64,000 nucleotides of DNA. Source: Shimia sediminis (GTDB taxonomy: Bacteria; Pseudomonadota; Alphaproteobacteria; Rhodobacterales; Rhodobacteraceae). Below are positions 34,994 to 44,484 of the stretch, piece after piece. A program made the translations under genes and the position numbers. The notes beneath the pieces were generated by a model. That model had not been told where the DNA came from and did no database searches. It saw only the letters and a program-made list of their open reading frames with translations. Location: assembly GCF_003990645.1 (NCBI RefSeq), contig NZ_RYZK01000011.1, forward strand, positions 62,001-126,000, written 5' to 3'. Position 1 is the first letter of the stretch. Each line of letters opens with the position of its first letter.

Positions 34994-35503
34994 ATGAATG
35001 AATCTGAATTGCTCCCTTGGTTTTTGGCCCAGGTCAAACCCAACGCCCACAATATCGCGATCCGGAATCTGGACAGGCAAGGTTACCAGACCTTTTTGCC
35101 GTTTCACGAGGTTTCAGTGCGCAGACGGGGAAAAGCGACCCAGGCCATCAAGCCACTTTTTCCAGGCTATGTCTTTGTTAGCCCAACGGCGCGCGTTTCT
35201 CGTCTGGACAAGATCAACAACACTTATGGTGTCAGCCGATTGGTTAGTTTTGGTGCGGATGCTGTCGAAGTGCCCGCGGACCTCATAAAGGGATTGCGCG
35301 ATAGATGTGATAGTGCCGGGATGCTCCTGCCGCCAAAAGAGCTGGTTGCAGGGAGCACGGTCGAAATTGTGCGCGGACCATTTGCGGACTTTGTGGCGAC
35401 GGTCGAAAAGGTGGGAGATCAACAGCGAGTTTGGGTTCTTTTGGATGTGTTGGGCAAGTCGACACGGGTGAGTATGAGGTCTGATAACCTGCGATCTGCC
35501 TGA
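34994..35503 (+). CDS. NusG/RfaH-like transcription antiterminator
   Basis: 169-residue specialised NusG paralogue. The NGN domain (LLPWFLAQVKPNAHNIAIRNLDRQGYQTFLPFHEV...LFPGYVFVSP...GVSRLVSFG) binds RNA polymerase; the C-terminal KOW part follows (LVAGSTVEIVRGPFADFVATVEKV...VWVLLDVLGKSTRVSM). RfaH-type proteins reduce pausing in long operons for surface polysaccharides. Its position at the edge of the polysaccharide region supports that role. The ATG at 34994 is preferred to TTG 34979. No ops-like recognition element was found by eye. Confidence 0.87.
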   Translation: MNESELLPWFLAQVKPNAHNIAIRNLDRQGYQTFLPFHEVSVRRRGKATQAIKPLFPGYVFVSPTARVSRLDKINNTYGVSRLVSFGADAVEVPADLIKGLRDRCDSAGMLLPPKELVAGSTVEIVRGPFADFVATVEKVGDQQRVWVLLDVLGKSTRVSMRSDNLRSA

Positions 35504-35574
35504 CAGCCCGATTGGGCCGATGCGCCTGAACGTGCACTGCGGGCGCAACTCAAGTTAACGGGGCTTGGTCTACC

Positions 35575-35602
35575 AAAAAACTGAGCAGGCGCTTGCTCAG
35601 TT
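35575..35602 (-). terminator. Rho-independent terminator of wzc
   Basis: AACTGAGCA (35579-35587) and TGCTCAGTT (35594-35602) form a 9-bp stem with a 6-base loop. On the minus strand it runs into TTTTTT, directly after the wzc stop at 35619. Confidence 0.88.
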
Positions 35603-35618
35603 CGTTCTGCCGGAGGTC

Positions 35619-37784
35619 TTATTTGTATTCATAGCGATAGTCATAGCTACCGTACTTCTGGCCTTTGGAGCGTTCAAAACCGTTGAAGATCGCACCAGCG
35701 ATTTTGACGTTTGATGCTTCAAGCTCGCGTTGCATGGCCTGAACTTCTCGTTCCTGTGTTTCACCATATCTTATGACCGCAAGCGTCATGCTTGCATGCC
35801 TGGCGATCATCACGGGATCCGTTACAGCAAGCACCGGCGGACAATCGACAATGATGAGATCAAATTGATCTGAGAGTTGTGACAACAGCTCTGAGAGTGC
35901 TGGGCGCAGCAGCAGGTCAGCCGGGTTCGGAGGGAATTTCCCAGTCGGGATAAAAGATAGATTCTCGACTGCGGTCTCGGACACCACATCGTCGAGTTTG
36001 CCCTCTCCGGTCAGCCAATCCGCCAAGCCAGGTTGGTTCTTTTTCTGCCCAAAAAACTTGCGAAGCTGGCCACGGCGCATATCCGCATCAATCAAGCACA
36101 CTTTCTGACCGGCTTGTGCAGAGACGGTGGCCAAGTTTACAGAGCAAAACGACTTGCCAACATTTGGGCTGGGGCTGGTAAGTGAAAGAACCTTGGAATC
36201 GCTTTCAAGCATTCCAAAATGCAAACTTGTTCGCAGGCCCCGGAACGCCTCGACCGCCAGGTCGGTCGGTTCATCGACCGCCAGGATTGGCCTTGTTTCC
36301 TGACCCTTAATGTCCTTTACAAAACTCGATTTCACTAAGTTGATTGCGGCAAAAACCGAAAGTCCAAGGGTTTCGATCTCGTCACTTGATTTGATCCCCT
36401 GGGACCTGAAGTTCCTTAGCAGAACCCAGCCAATGCCCAACATCAATCCCAAAATCCCGCCCATCGCGACGATCATGGACTTTCGTGGCGCGACTGGGAT
36501 CGATGCTGTCTGGGCCCGGTCAATAACCCGCACGTTGCCGATGGTGCTGGCTTTGACCACACGGAGTTCCTGTGCTCGTATAAGCAGCTTGCTGTAGGTT
36601 TCGCGGGCGAGTTCCAACTCTTGAGTCAGGTCGAAAATCTCGCGTTGTGTCTCGGGCAGGTTCAACGACTTTGACTTGAGTGACTGGAGTTGATTTTCCA
36701 GCTGCTCTTTTTTGGTAAGCAATATCCGGTAGGTCGGATGGTTGGTCGTGTACTTTCTCTGGAGTTCTTGCTCTTCGATTTCGAGAACTGCCAGCTCAGC
36801 TTCAATTTGACTTCGCTGCTGCAGAAGAGCCTGTGTTTCAAAGCTCAGATCCAGGGTGTTACGTTCACTTTGAAGGTCTTTCAGCTGGCCCTCAGCACGG
36901 TCAACGAGGGCACGAACCTCTGGCAACCGCTCTTCGACAAATTGCAAGCTGCTTTCGGCTTCGGCTGAATTGCGGGAAATATTCTGGCGAAGATACGCGT
37001 TCACAATGGCGCCCAGTGCGCGCGAGGCATCTTCCTTGTTCCCATCTCTATATGTCAGATTAAGGACGCCGGAGTTTCGGCCTTTTTCGGACACTCCGAT
37101 TTTCTCACGAACCGATTTTATGGCGTCCTCTTCGCTCTTTTGAATAACGACAAACTCGCGACCGACTGCCCCTTGAAGCTCGTTGACCTCGATCGAGAGG
37201 CCGGTCTCATTGTCGATGAACTGCTCGCCCAACTTGGCTGTAAAGGTTGGACCCTCTGGAACGGCAATAGAGAATTGAGAGTCAGACAGTTTTTCCAGGA
37301 TAATCTCTTCGCCCAGCAGTTCAGGCGGTACTTGCAAGAACTTGAGAGTGATGGACTCGTCAGATTGCGAATAGGGTTTCAGGAACTCAGGGAGATCGAC
37401 AAGATATCCAAATCTGGACACAAAGTGACCGACAACAGGGACTTTTTTAGGATTGGCAACCCAATCCAGGTTTTGTTCGGCGACGGCTTGGCCCAACACC
37501 ATGCGAGACTTGATCAGTTCTATTTCTGTGACACTCGCCGGTTCGTCACCAAACCCCTCCAGCGCGGCAGAAAAAGGGTTTGAACCGGCTTTTTCTTCAA
37601 GTTGAAGCAGAGCATCCGCCTGATACGTCGGGGGTGTGTTGAGCGCCCAAAAAACGCTTAGTAGTACTACACAAAATGTGACCGCAGCGATGCGCCATTT
37701 ACCGTACCACAACGTGGCAACAAGCTGGCCTAGATCAATCTCATCATCGACTCGGTCATTGGAACTGGGTGAAGATACGTTCAT
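35619..37784 (-). CDS. wzc: Polysaccharide co-polymerase / BY-kinase (Wzc family)
   Basis: 721-residue inner-membrane protein controlling chain length and export of exopolysaccharide. Two transmembrane helices (WRIAAVTFCVVLLSVFWAL; MIVAMGGILGLMLGIGWVLL) flank a periplasmic Wzz domain with coiled coils. The cytoplasmic tyrosine kinase has Walker A in SPSPNVGKSF (~residue 540), Walker A' in VCLIDADMRRG and Walker B in LIIVDCPP. The C terminus is a tyrosine cluster (KYGSYDYRYEYK), the autophosphorylation site. It follows wzb by 12 bases, so wza-wzb-wzc form one operon. Confidence 0.94.
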   Translation of the reverse strand: MNVSSPSSNDRVDDEIDLGQLVATLWYGKWRIAAVTFCVVLLSVFWALNTPPTYQADALLQLEEKAGSNPFSAALEGFGDEPASVTEIELIKSRMVLGQAVAEQNLDWVANPKKVPVVGHFVSRFGYLVDLPEFLKPYSQSDESITLKFLQVPPELLGEEIILEKLSDSQFSIAVPEGPTFTAKLGEQFIDNETGLSIEVNELQGAVGREFVVIQKSEEDAIKSVREKIGVSEKGRNSGVLNLTYRDGNKEDASRALGAIVNAYLRQNISRNSAEAESSLQFVEERLPEVRALVDRAEGQLKDLQSERNTLDLSFETQALLQQRSQIEAELAVLEIEEQELQRKYTTNHPTYRILLTKKEQLENQLQSLKSKSLNLPETQREIFDLTQELELARETYSKLLIRAQELRVVKASTIGNVRVIDRAQTASIPVAPRKSMIVAMGGILGLMLGIGWVLLRNFRSQGIKSSDEIETLGLSVFAAINLVKSSFVKDIKGQETRPILAVDEPTDLAVEAFRGLRTSLHFGMLESDSKVLSLTSPSPNVGKSFCSVNLATVSAQAGQKVCLIDADMRRGQLRKFFGQKKNQPGLADWLTGEGKLDDVVSETAVENLSFIPTGKFPPNPADLLLRPALSELLSQLSDQFDLIIVDCPPVLAVTDPVMIARHASMTLAVIRYGETQEREVQAMQRELEASNVKIAGAIFNGFERSKGQKYGSYDYRYEYK

Positions 37785-37796
37785 TTAGAAACTACT

Positions 37797-38231
37797 TTAT
37801 TTTTTAAGCCGCAGCGCCCAACCGGTCATGGCCGCATCGAGTTGCTTATACACGTGTTCATGAAATTCTCTGGATTTTTTGTAGGGGTCCGCAATATCCC
37901 CCCCACCGGTCCAGTGGTCTGCCAGCATCACGCGCCCGCTGACCTCTGGGGCTATCCTGCTGACTGCTGCTTTGTGGCCCGTCTCCATGACGAGAATCAG
38001 GTCTGCTGATGCCAGTAACTCCGGAGAGGCCTGGCGAGCACTGTGCCCATCAAGCGACACGCTGTTTTCGGCCGCAACCTCTGTCGCCGTTGCATCCGCA
38101 GGCTTTCCAACCAATGCCCCTATGCCCGCCGAAGTAACGTTTAACTCGGGAACCTTGTCCTGAAGCAAACGTTCACCCAATGGCGATCGGCAAATATTGC
38201 CCACGCAAACGACAAGAACAGACTTAAACAT
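37797..38231 (-). CDS. wzb: Low-molecular-weight protein-tyrosine phosphatase (Wzb-like)
   Basis: 144 residues. The P-loop CVGNICRS (Cys 9, Arg 15) is near the N terminus and the general-acid loop DIADPY near residue 117, as in Wzb and Etp. It should dephosphorylate the adjacent Wzc kinase, which is required for cycles of polymer export. It lies between wza and wzc on the same strand with short gaps, the classical capsule/EPS arrangement. Confidence 0.93.
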   Translation of the reverse strand: MFKSVLVVCVGNICRSPLGERLLQDKVPELNVTSAGIGALVGKPADATATEVAAENSVSLDGHSARQASPELLASADLILVMETGHKAAVSRIAPEVSGRVMLADHWTGGGDIADPYKKSREFHEHVYKQLDAAMTGWALRLKK

Positions 38232-38260
38232 GGCCCAAAACCCGCGCTTCCAAAGTGACG

Positions 38261-39322
38261 CTAGAAATTCCGCTGGAGTGTTTCAAGCGTACTGATCGCA
38301 GACACACTTGGCAAAAGCTGATTGATTGTATCGTTCCAATGCTGAAGCGGTGAACGTGTTATGAACACAACGTCCTGTGGCACCAGAGTAAACTTTGTAC
38401 CCAAAAGCCACCCTTCTGGTGTCGTTGTGTCAAACTGATAGACGGTCATCTCGCCGCTGACCTGGCGAAAGACAAAGACGCCTCGGGCGTCGGACCGCAC
38501 CTTGGCAGGGCCGCCGGCCTCGTTCACGGCTTCGGTCAGAGACACCAGCTCGCTTGTCACATCCACGGCTTCGTTGCGCAGCGCTTCGCCCATCACGAAA
38601 GCTTCCTGGTTCTCACGTTCGGGGACATGCACGACATCGCCAGAACGCAGGACCGGGTTGTTGCTCGCCATGTTGGCTTCGAGGAAGCCGCGCAAATCAA
38701 CCTGATATGCACGCCCATCACGGCGTAGGGTGACTTGTCCGATATCCGCGTCCTCTGTCCAGCCGCCAGCGGCGTTGACCGCTTGAAGCATCGTTAGGGG
38801 CACAGTTGTCAAAGGTTGGCGGTTCGGTGTCTCAACCTCACCGCTGACCACAACGTTTTGAGAATTGAATGCGATCAGACGGACGTCAACTTGTGGTTCA
38901 TTGATATAGGCGCGAAGCTTTTGCGAAACCTCCTGCCGCACTGACTGCACTGATTGCCCTGCAGCATGAATCTCACCAATGAACGGAAAGAAGAAGGTTC
39001 CGTCAGCCTGCACCTCGAACCCCAGGAGTTTCTCGTTGTCCGAACTTACCTGATTCAAGGAAAGCTCTGGGTGTTCGAATACGGTGACGGAAATGATATC
39101 GCCAACACCGATTTTGTACGACCACTCGGTTCCGGCAGGAACGGAGGCGCGCTGAAAGCTGCGGTTTGACGTGTGATAGCGGCCTATGTTTTTACTCGAA
39201 ATTCTAACGATCTTGACGCTTTCAGGCAGTTCCGCTTGATCCGCTTCGCTAGTCGGAAACACGGTCATTGCCTCGGAACACCCCGACAGCACCACCGCAC
39301 AGATGAGTAAAAAACGTATCAT
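38261..39322 (-). CDS. wza: Polysaccharide export outer-membrane lipoprotein (Wza family)
   Basis: 353-residue secretin-like lipoprotein forming the outer-membrane exit pore for exopolysaccharide. The signal MIRFLLICAVVLSGC ends in a lipobox. The Poly_export domain is WSYKIGVGDIISVTVFEHPELS...VQADGTFFFPFIGEIHAAGQ...QKLRAYINEPQVDVRL, followed by SLBB domains (VVVSGEVETPNRQPLTTVPLTMLQAVNAAGGW; AFVMGEALRNEAVDV...LTEAVNEAGGP). The start at 39322 gives the lipoprotein signal; the frame extends to 39394. First gene of wza-wzb-wzc. Confidence 0.93.
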   Translation of the reverse strand: MIRFLLICAVVLSGCSEAMTVFPTSEADQAELPESVKIVRISSKNIGRYHTSNRSFQRASVPAGTEWSYKIGVGDIISVTVFEHPELSLNQVSSDNEKLLGFEVQADGTFFFPFIGEIHAAGQSVQSVRQEVSQKLRAYINEPQVDVRLIAFNSQNVVVSGEVETPNRQPLTTVPLTMLQAVNAAGGWTEDADIGQVTLRRDGRAYQVDLRGFLEANMASNNPVLRSGDVVHVPERENQEAFVMGEALRNEAVDVTSELVSLTEAVNEAGGPAKVRSDARGVFVFRQVSGEMTVYQFDTTTPEGWLLGTKFTLVPQDVVFITRSPLQHWNDTINQLLPSVSAISTLETLQRNF

Positions 39323-39880
39323 TCCTGCCCCAGGATAATCGCATTCAATAGCCGCTCCGGCCTCAACCGGTTTATTATGTCTGGTGACTATCATTGCTCA
39401 GAAGTCGTTTCAATTGCGCATTTGGGGATGTCCGCACAATTTATTGGTGTTTTTTTACTCGTACGGTCCATTATCTGAAAGCGAAAGGATTATAGGCGAA
39501 AATCCGCCGGCCCACGCAACCACAAGCCTTAAATTTGCCACGGCCGAGATCAACGCACCTCTCTGGGGCAAGGGGATAGACTTTGAACGCAAAAGGATTT
39601 GCAAGCCGTCAATGGGGCGTGACCACTTTCTAGAACTATCGGTGGTCCTAACCCCCCGCGTTAGCGTTTTATTAGCGAATCGGATTGATTCAACACGCTC
39701 TGACGTGTATTTTCGGCAACGGGCAGGACCTTTTTTGCTGCAAGTGCGAAATTGAACTATCGACCAGGCCTCCGAGTTGGGCAAACAACAACCAATTCGG
39801 TGAGGGCAGTCTTTTTTGACCGAACGCCTTTTCGGGTCGTACGATTGGTGATTTGATTAATAGCGAAGTGATAATTTGTG
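39323..39880. promoter_or_regulatory. Gene-free divergent region between wza and the WecA-like gene
   Basis: 558 bases, clearly less GC-rich than flanking genes, with several T-runs and no frame I can support. It must carry the divergent promoters of the wza operon and the transferase gene; the long leader would suit control by the nearby RfaH-like protein. I see no clear operator. Short frames here (39384-39755, 39455-39784) lack ribosome sites and family features. Confidence 0.45.
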
Positions 39881-41068
39881 ATGCAAACTCTATTTAGCCT
39901 CCTCTGGTTTTTCTATCCAGCTGCGTTGGTGAGCCTGGTCGTGTCGATCATTATTGTGCTCACCAAAAATTTGCATATCGGCTTTACCGCCAAAGGGCAT
40001 GCCGGCCTGGAAATTCAAAGCTCTCACATGGTGCCGACACCGCGCATTGGCGGGATCGCATTTATGGCTGGCTTGATCACCTCACTATTTCTTGTGAGCA
40101 AAGAGACCGGTTTCCTTGCAATGGTGATGCTTGGTGCGGCTGTCCCGGTGTTTCTGGCGGGCCTTGCTGAAGATATCGGCATTGGCGCTAGCCCGAAAAA
40201 ACGTCTGCTCGCTGCCATGGTCAGCAGTTTGTTCATGATCTTGTTGTCCGGCTACTATGTGAAGTCCGGTGTGGCTCCGGGGCTGGATTATCTTCTTGGT
40301 TTTGCAGTGATTGGTGGCGTTTTCACCATCTTCATTACAGCCGCTGTTTGCCACGCATTCAATCTGGTCGACGGGTTGAACGGGTTGGCGATGTCAATTG
40401 CGCTTTTGGCGTCCAGTGCTATGGCAATCATGGCATTGCAGACCGGAGACTTTCCGGTGGCCTTCATGGCCGGAGCAATCGCGGCATCGATTGCAGGCGT
40501 TCTGCTGCTGAATTTCCCTTTAGGCAAAATCTTCTTGGGGGATGCAGGGGCCTACACCCTTGGCTTCCTTGTCGCATGGACCGGCGTTTTGCTGATCACC
40601 AGGAACCCAGAAGTTTCCAAGTGGGCAGTTCTGCTCGCGGTCTTTTGGCCCTTCATGGACACAACCGCAGCCGTTCTGCGCCGCATCCGCAAAAAAGCCC
40701 CTATTGGCGAACCCGACAAGCTGCATTTCCACCACGTGATCAAGCGTGTCATTGATGTGACCTTGAGCTCGGCTGAGAACAACACAATCGCCAATCCACT
40801 TGCGACCGTAGCAATGCTGCCGTTTGTTGCGCTGCCTCCGCTGCTGGGCATCCTGACCGCGCAAAGTGTCAGCGCAAGCCTGATGGCGTTGGCGTTTTCG
40901 ATTTGTATGTATTTTGCGATCAAGATCTCGATCGTGCGGAATTTCAGACGGATTGGCCGGGCAGCAGGTGAAAGAGTATCTGCTCCGGCTCAACAGCCTC
41001 TGCGCGAGGTGGCTTCGAACGAAGGTCACTTGTCACGCAAAGAAGAACCAAGCCAGCAAGCGGCGTAA
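39881..41068 (+). CDS. WecA-type undecaprenyl-phosphate sugar-1-phosphate transferase
   Basis: 395-residue polytopic membrane protein of the MraY/WecA family, which transfers a sugar-1-phosphate (often GlcNAc-1-P) to undecaprenyl phosphate and so starts polysaccharide assembly. Family motifs are PRIGGIAFM, the acidic LAEDIG (in place of the usual DD), FNLVDGLNGLA, KIFLGDAGAYTLGF and the C-terminal His motif DKLHFHH. About ten hydrophobic helices are visible. An ATG at 39881 follows a GTG at 39878; either may be used. It is the likely initiating enzyme of the cluster. Confidence 0.9.
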   Translation: MQTLFSLLWFFYPAALVSLVVSIIIVLTKNLHIGFTAKGHAGLEIQSSHMVPTPRIGGIAFMAGLITSLFLVSKETGFLAMVMLGAAVPVFLAGLAEDIGIGASPKKRLLAAMVSSLFMILLSGYYVKSGVAPGLDYLLGFAVIGGVFTIFITAAVCHAFNLVDGLNGLAMSIALLASSAMAIMALQTGDFPVAFMAGAIAASIAGVLLLNFPLGKIFLGDAGAYTLGFLVAWTGVLLITRNPEVSKWAVLLAVFWPFMDTTAAVLRRIRKKAPIGEPDKLHFHHVIKRVIDVTLSSAENNTIANPLATVAMLPFVALPPLLGILTAQSVSASLMALAFSICMYFAIKISIVRNFRRIGRAAGERVSAPAQQPLREVASNEGHLSRKEEPSQQAA

Positions 41069-41089
41069 TACTGCGCCTGTGAATTTTTC

Positions 41090-41121
41090 TGCCGGGTGAT
41101 GACAAGTTGCCCGGCATTTTT
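41090..41121 (+). terminator. Rho-independent terminator of the WecA-like gene
   Basis: TGCCGGG (41090-41096) pairs with CCCGGCA (41110-41116), followed by TTTTT. Confidence 0.85.
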
Positions 41122-41354
41122 CTGTGCACAACACTCTTTCTTACGGTGCACTTGGGGCTGGCTAGAGCGGTATTGGGTCTGGCGGTGCCGTGGGTGCAGC
41201 ACAGCAGCGTTCCTATCTTAAAGGCGTTCAAAGGGGCCTTTTACGAGGCTGACCTCTGGTTGCGGACACATGCGTCGAAAACGCTGAACCCCGGACATGG
41301 CAACACAGTGTTACGCTGACGCCCAAAGGGAGTGTCTGACCTCTCGCCACACAC

Positions 41355-41387
41355 CCCCAAAAGAATACCTGCCAAGTCATCGGCAGG
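41355..41387 (-). terminator. Terminator of the RTX subtilase gene
   Basis: On the minus strand CCTGCC (41382-41387) pairs with GGCAGG (41368-41373) across an 8-base loop, followed by TATTCTTTTGG. It lies just past the stop of the subtilase gene. Confidence 0.6.
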
Positions 41388-41397
41388 CACATTCCTA

Positions 41398-44355
41398 TCA
41401 AACGAGAACGAACATATCCTCGGAGAAGTCCGAGATTTGTACGCCTTCAAAGGTGATAGTAGTCCCACCCTGTGTCAGGGTGACATCATCCCCAACCTGG
41501 CTCAGGGCAGCGAGCGCCGCGGCCCCGTTTGCAAATCCAAACTGCTGAAGTTCGATCATATCCCAGGCCTCGAGGCCAATCACCGAATGGGATCCGGCTT
41601 CGGTGCTGTCAAATACGAACGTATCTGATCCCCAGCCTCCAAACAACGTATTGGTCCCGGCACCACCATCGATACGGTCATCTGCGCCGTCAGTGCGCTG
41701 GAAGTCGATGAAGTCGTCCCAGGAATTTGCAATGAACTCTAAGCTTTCTGAAAATCCGAGAACAATCTCTTCGCGTGTCATGCTCCCGCTTTCCAGCGCG
41801 TTCAGCCAGCTCGCCAGACCCGCCGCATCCGGAGCGCGGTCAAGTACGTTGTTGTACAAGAGCGTTACGAACTGTGTATTGGTCGTGGAGCCATAGATGT
41901 TCTGGAATTCGGTACTGGCCATCAAACCCGACGCGGCCCATTCCAGCGTTTCTCCATTGGCCAAGGCGGCGGTCCAGTTCCAAAGGCCGGCGATGTCCGG
42001 AGCACGGTCCAGAACAGCCTGATAGAGGCGGAACATGTTGTCAGTCCAATACGACTGATACCCGGACCAGCTGTAGGACAGTGCCGAGCCGGATGTGTTG
42101 TTTTGGAACTCAGCGCTTTCGGAGAAGCCCAGCACAACTTGCTCTCGGGTCTGGGTGTTGTTGTCCAATGCCGCCACCCAAGGGGCCATTTCACTTGCGC
42201 TTGGATTGCGGTCCAACACGTTATTGTAAAGCAGCGTAACAAACTCTGTATTCGAGGTTGCCCCATACGTGCTTTGAAATTCTACGCTGTTAACGAAGCC
42301 TGACACGATGTTCTCGAGGGTTTGGCCGCCAATCAGTGCTTCGGTCCAAGAGCGATGCCCGGCATAATCCGGTTCGCGGTCCAAAGTCGCGCGGTACAGG
42401 CGATAGACCTGGTTGGCCTGAAAATCAAAACTTCCGATCCCCTGCTCGCCGTTCAGGAAATCGTCGCCCTCGTCCCCTTGAAGGGTGTCCTGACCGTTTG
42501 CCCCTTCGAGGTGATCGGCGCCCTCACCACCTGACAAGCTGTCATTTCCTGTGGAACCAACCAAAAGATCGCTGCCTTGATCGCCCATAAGAGTGTCATC
42601 GCCCTGACCGCCGATCAAACGGTCCTGACCTCGACCACCCGACACATTGTTGTCAGCGTCGTTGCCGGTGACCGTGTCGTTGCCGTCGCCCAGGATCACG
42701 TTTTCGATGGCATCGTTCGCCAGGGTGGCCCATTGGGTGCCGTCCACCTGAATGGACCCGCCGCTGGCCAGATTGATCGAGACGTTGCCGGTTACGGCTG
42801 CAAAGACCAACGTGTCCGTACCACCGTCCGTATCACTGATCGACTGGCGCCCGGATTCCACCGAGGCGAGCGCCTGAAAGTCATTGGTAAAGAACCACTC
42901 GGTATCCGCAGATTGCGCGCTGCCACGGAATTCAAGATCCAGATCGCGCAGCCAACCTGTATCCCCTCCGGCAAAATCCCGAACTTCAATGCTCCACGTT
43001 CCGGCGCTGTCCACTCCGCGGAAATTGGTCATCCCAAAGGTATAGTCACCGGTGATGTCGGTGCCCCATCCTTCGCGGTAGAATAGCTGATGGCGTTCCC
43101 CATCTGGTGAAATCAGGGTGATTGCAAGATCACCCGAGTATGTGTGTGTCAAATCGACATTTACATAGAGGTGTTCGATTTCAATACTGCCGGAAACGGT
43201 CACACTCATGGTGACGGTTCCATAGTCAGTAATCTGCATCGCCGATTGCGATGAGCTTGCCGTCACAGTCTGCACATTCGCCGAGGTCGCCGCAGTGTCA
43301 TACATGAGGCCCCAAATTTCGGCCAGACGCACTGCAGCAAGAACATCAATGTGGCCGTAACCATAGCTGGGGTTAAAGCTGACTCCGCCGCCATTCCAGT
43401 TGCCAGCTGAGTTGCTGGTCCATGCGGCAACTTCGTACCCGCTGCTCGAACTGCCATAGTTCGAACCGGTCTGTGCCGCAGACATGGCCAGAATGTTCTG
43501 AACATCTCTCCAACCCAGATCTGGGTTGGCCTCGAGTATCAGCGCAATAACCCCGGACACCACAGGTGTTGCAGCCGAGGTGCCATTGAAGCCCGTTGTG
43601 TATTCCCCGCTGGAATATCCGGCTGACCCGGTCCTGTCAGTTGTCACTGAGGCGGCAGGTGCGGAAATCAGAAGGTTGTGACCGTAGTTCGAGTAGCTGG
43701 AAACTGCGCCACCCTGCTCGATAGCGCCAACGGTAATGACGTGATGCGCCGAGTTTAACCCAGCGCCTTGAGCGTTGCCGTACACGCCATAGTTGTTGAT
43801 CAGAGACGAGTCATTGGCTTCGTTGCCGGCAGCCTTGACGATAATGGTACCAAGACCGCCGCGGCCATTGATCGCGCCGTATTCAAAGGCATTGGCCTGC
43901 TGGGCCGCTGCAGAGGAAAAGTCCCCGATATCATGGTTGTTACCATAGACGCCCAAGCTGCCCCAGCTGTTGTTCACGATGTCGAACTCGGCGCTCCACC
44001 GCAGTGTAGCCAGGTTGGTTGACCAAACATTTTGGAGATCGTTCAGATAGTCGACCCCGGTGATCGATGAGTCAAAAGCAATCCCGACGCCACCGAGATT
44101 GTTATCAGAGGCGCCAATGATCCCTGCAACAGCCGTGCCGTGCCCGTCTGAACTACTGTTGGGTTGTCCATTGTCGCCGCTGAAATGCAACGAGGCATCA
44201 TAGTTGCCCACGAGGTCCTCGTGCGTACGCTCAACCCCATCATCGTAGACCCCAACACTAACACCTTGTCCGGTGTAGTCTTGCCAAACAGTTTCGATAT
44301 CGCCGATCTGGGGCAAATGCCATTGCGAAGCGTAAAGTGGGTTTGTGCTGGTCAC
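41398..44355 (-). CDS. Secreted RTX subtilase with P-domain and DUF4214 repeats
   Basis: 985-residue S8 serine protease. The triad is in VGVYDDGVERTHEDL (Asp ~38), DGHGTAVAGI (His 72) and FNGTSAATPVVSG (Ser ~258). A proprotein-convertase P-domain follows (~370-480: YVNVDLTHTYSGDLAITLISP...GTWSIEVRDFAGGDTG), then Ca-binding RTX nonapeptides (GGRGQDRLIGGQGDDTLMG...; ~565-640) and two tandem DUF4214-type units (~645-880). A C-terminal T1SS-type module ends it (TLFGGWGSDTFVFD...DMFVLV). There is no N-terminal signal peptide, fitting type I secretion. Start is GTG 44355. No T1SS genes lie in the window. Confidence 0.9.
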   Translation of the reverse strand: MTSTNPLYASQWHLPQIGDIETVWQDYTGQGVSVGVYDDGVERTHEDLVGNYDASLHFSGDNGQPNSSSDGHGTAVAGIIGASDNNLGGVGIAFDSSITGVDYLNDLQNVWSTNLATLRWSAEFDIVNNSWGSLGVYGNNHDIGDFSSAAAQQANAFEYGAINGRGGLGTIIVKAAGNEANDSSLINNYGVYGNAQGAGLNSAHHVITVGAIEQGGAVSSYSNYGHNLLISAPAASVTTDRTGSAGYSSGEYTTGFNGTSAATPVVSGVIALILEANPDLGWRDVQNILAMSAAQTGSNYGSSSSGYEVAAWTSNSAGNWNGGGVSFNPSYGYGHIDVLAAVRLAEIWGLMYDTAATSANVQTVTASSSQSAMQITDYGTVTMSVTVSGSIEIEHLYVNVDLTHTYSGDLAITLISPDGERHQLFYREGWGTDITGDYTFGMTNFRGVDSAGTWSIEVRDFAGGDTGWLRDLDLEFRGSAQSADTEWFFTNDFQALASVESGRQSISDTDGGTDTLVFAAVTGNVSINLASGGSIQVDGTQWATLANDAIENVILGDGNDTVTGNDADNNVSGGRGQDRLIGGQGDDTLMGDQGSDLLVGSTGNDSLSGGEGADHLEGANGQDTLQGDEGDDFLNGEQGIGSFDFQANQVYRLYRATLDREPDYAGHRSWTEALIGGQTLENIVSGFVNSVEFQSTYGATSNTEFVTLLYNNVLDRNPSASEMAPWVAALDNNTQTREQVVLGFSESAEFQNNTSGSALSYSWSGYQSYWTDNMFRLYQAVLDRAPDIAGLWNWTAALANGETLEWAASGLMASTEFQNIYGSTTNTQFVTLLYNNVLDRAPDAAGLASWLNALESGSMTREEIVLGFSESLEFIANSWDDFIDFQRTDGADDRIDGGAGTNTLFGGWGSDTFVFDSTEAGSHSVIGLEAWDMIELQQFGFANGAAALAALSQVGDDVTLTQGGTTITFEGVQISDFSEDMFVLV
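41715..42420. repeat. Tandem DUF4214-encoding repeats inside the subtilase gene
   Basis: Two diverged units, each about 375 bases, encode near-parallel sequences: FRLYQAVLDRAPD / YRLYRATLDREPD, then the shared TLLYNNVLDR, then VLGFSESxEF. The nucleotide sequences are clearly related but not identical, indicating an old duplication. Confidence 0.75.
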
Positions 44356-44484
44356 GGGCCTAACCTATTGTAACTAAAATACAGTTAATACCCCGACGAC
44401 TTTACATCGCTCAACTTGCAACGCAATTGAAATCACTCGCCTCAGAGTCGATTGGCGGATTTGTGCACAGATTCCCGCCAATGG

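Larger units (their letters stand above)
41069..41397. other. Intergenic region between convergent WecA-like and subtilase genes
   Basis: 329 bases with no supportable gene. It holds one terminator at each end (listed separately) and two copies of the self-complementary GTGCAC (41124-41129 and 41146-41151). The middle contains nothing I recognise. Confidence 0.5.

Noticed and set aside
36722-36745. GGTAGGTCGG sequence resembling the dispersed palindrome
   Set aside because: It lies inside wzc and has no complementary second arm.
39384-39784. Two overlapping frames (123 codons plus strand, 109 codons minus strand) between wza and the WecA-like gene
   Set aside because: No ribosome site, no family resemblance and atypical codon use for this genome; treated as a control region.
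41715-42420. Duplicated stretch as a possible assembly artefact
   Set aside because: The two units have diverged at many positions and both stay in frame, so they are true tandem domains.
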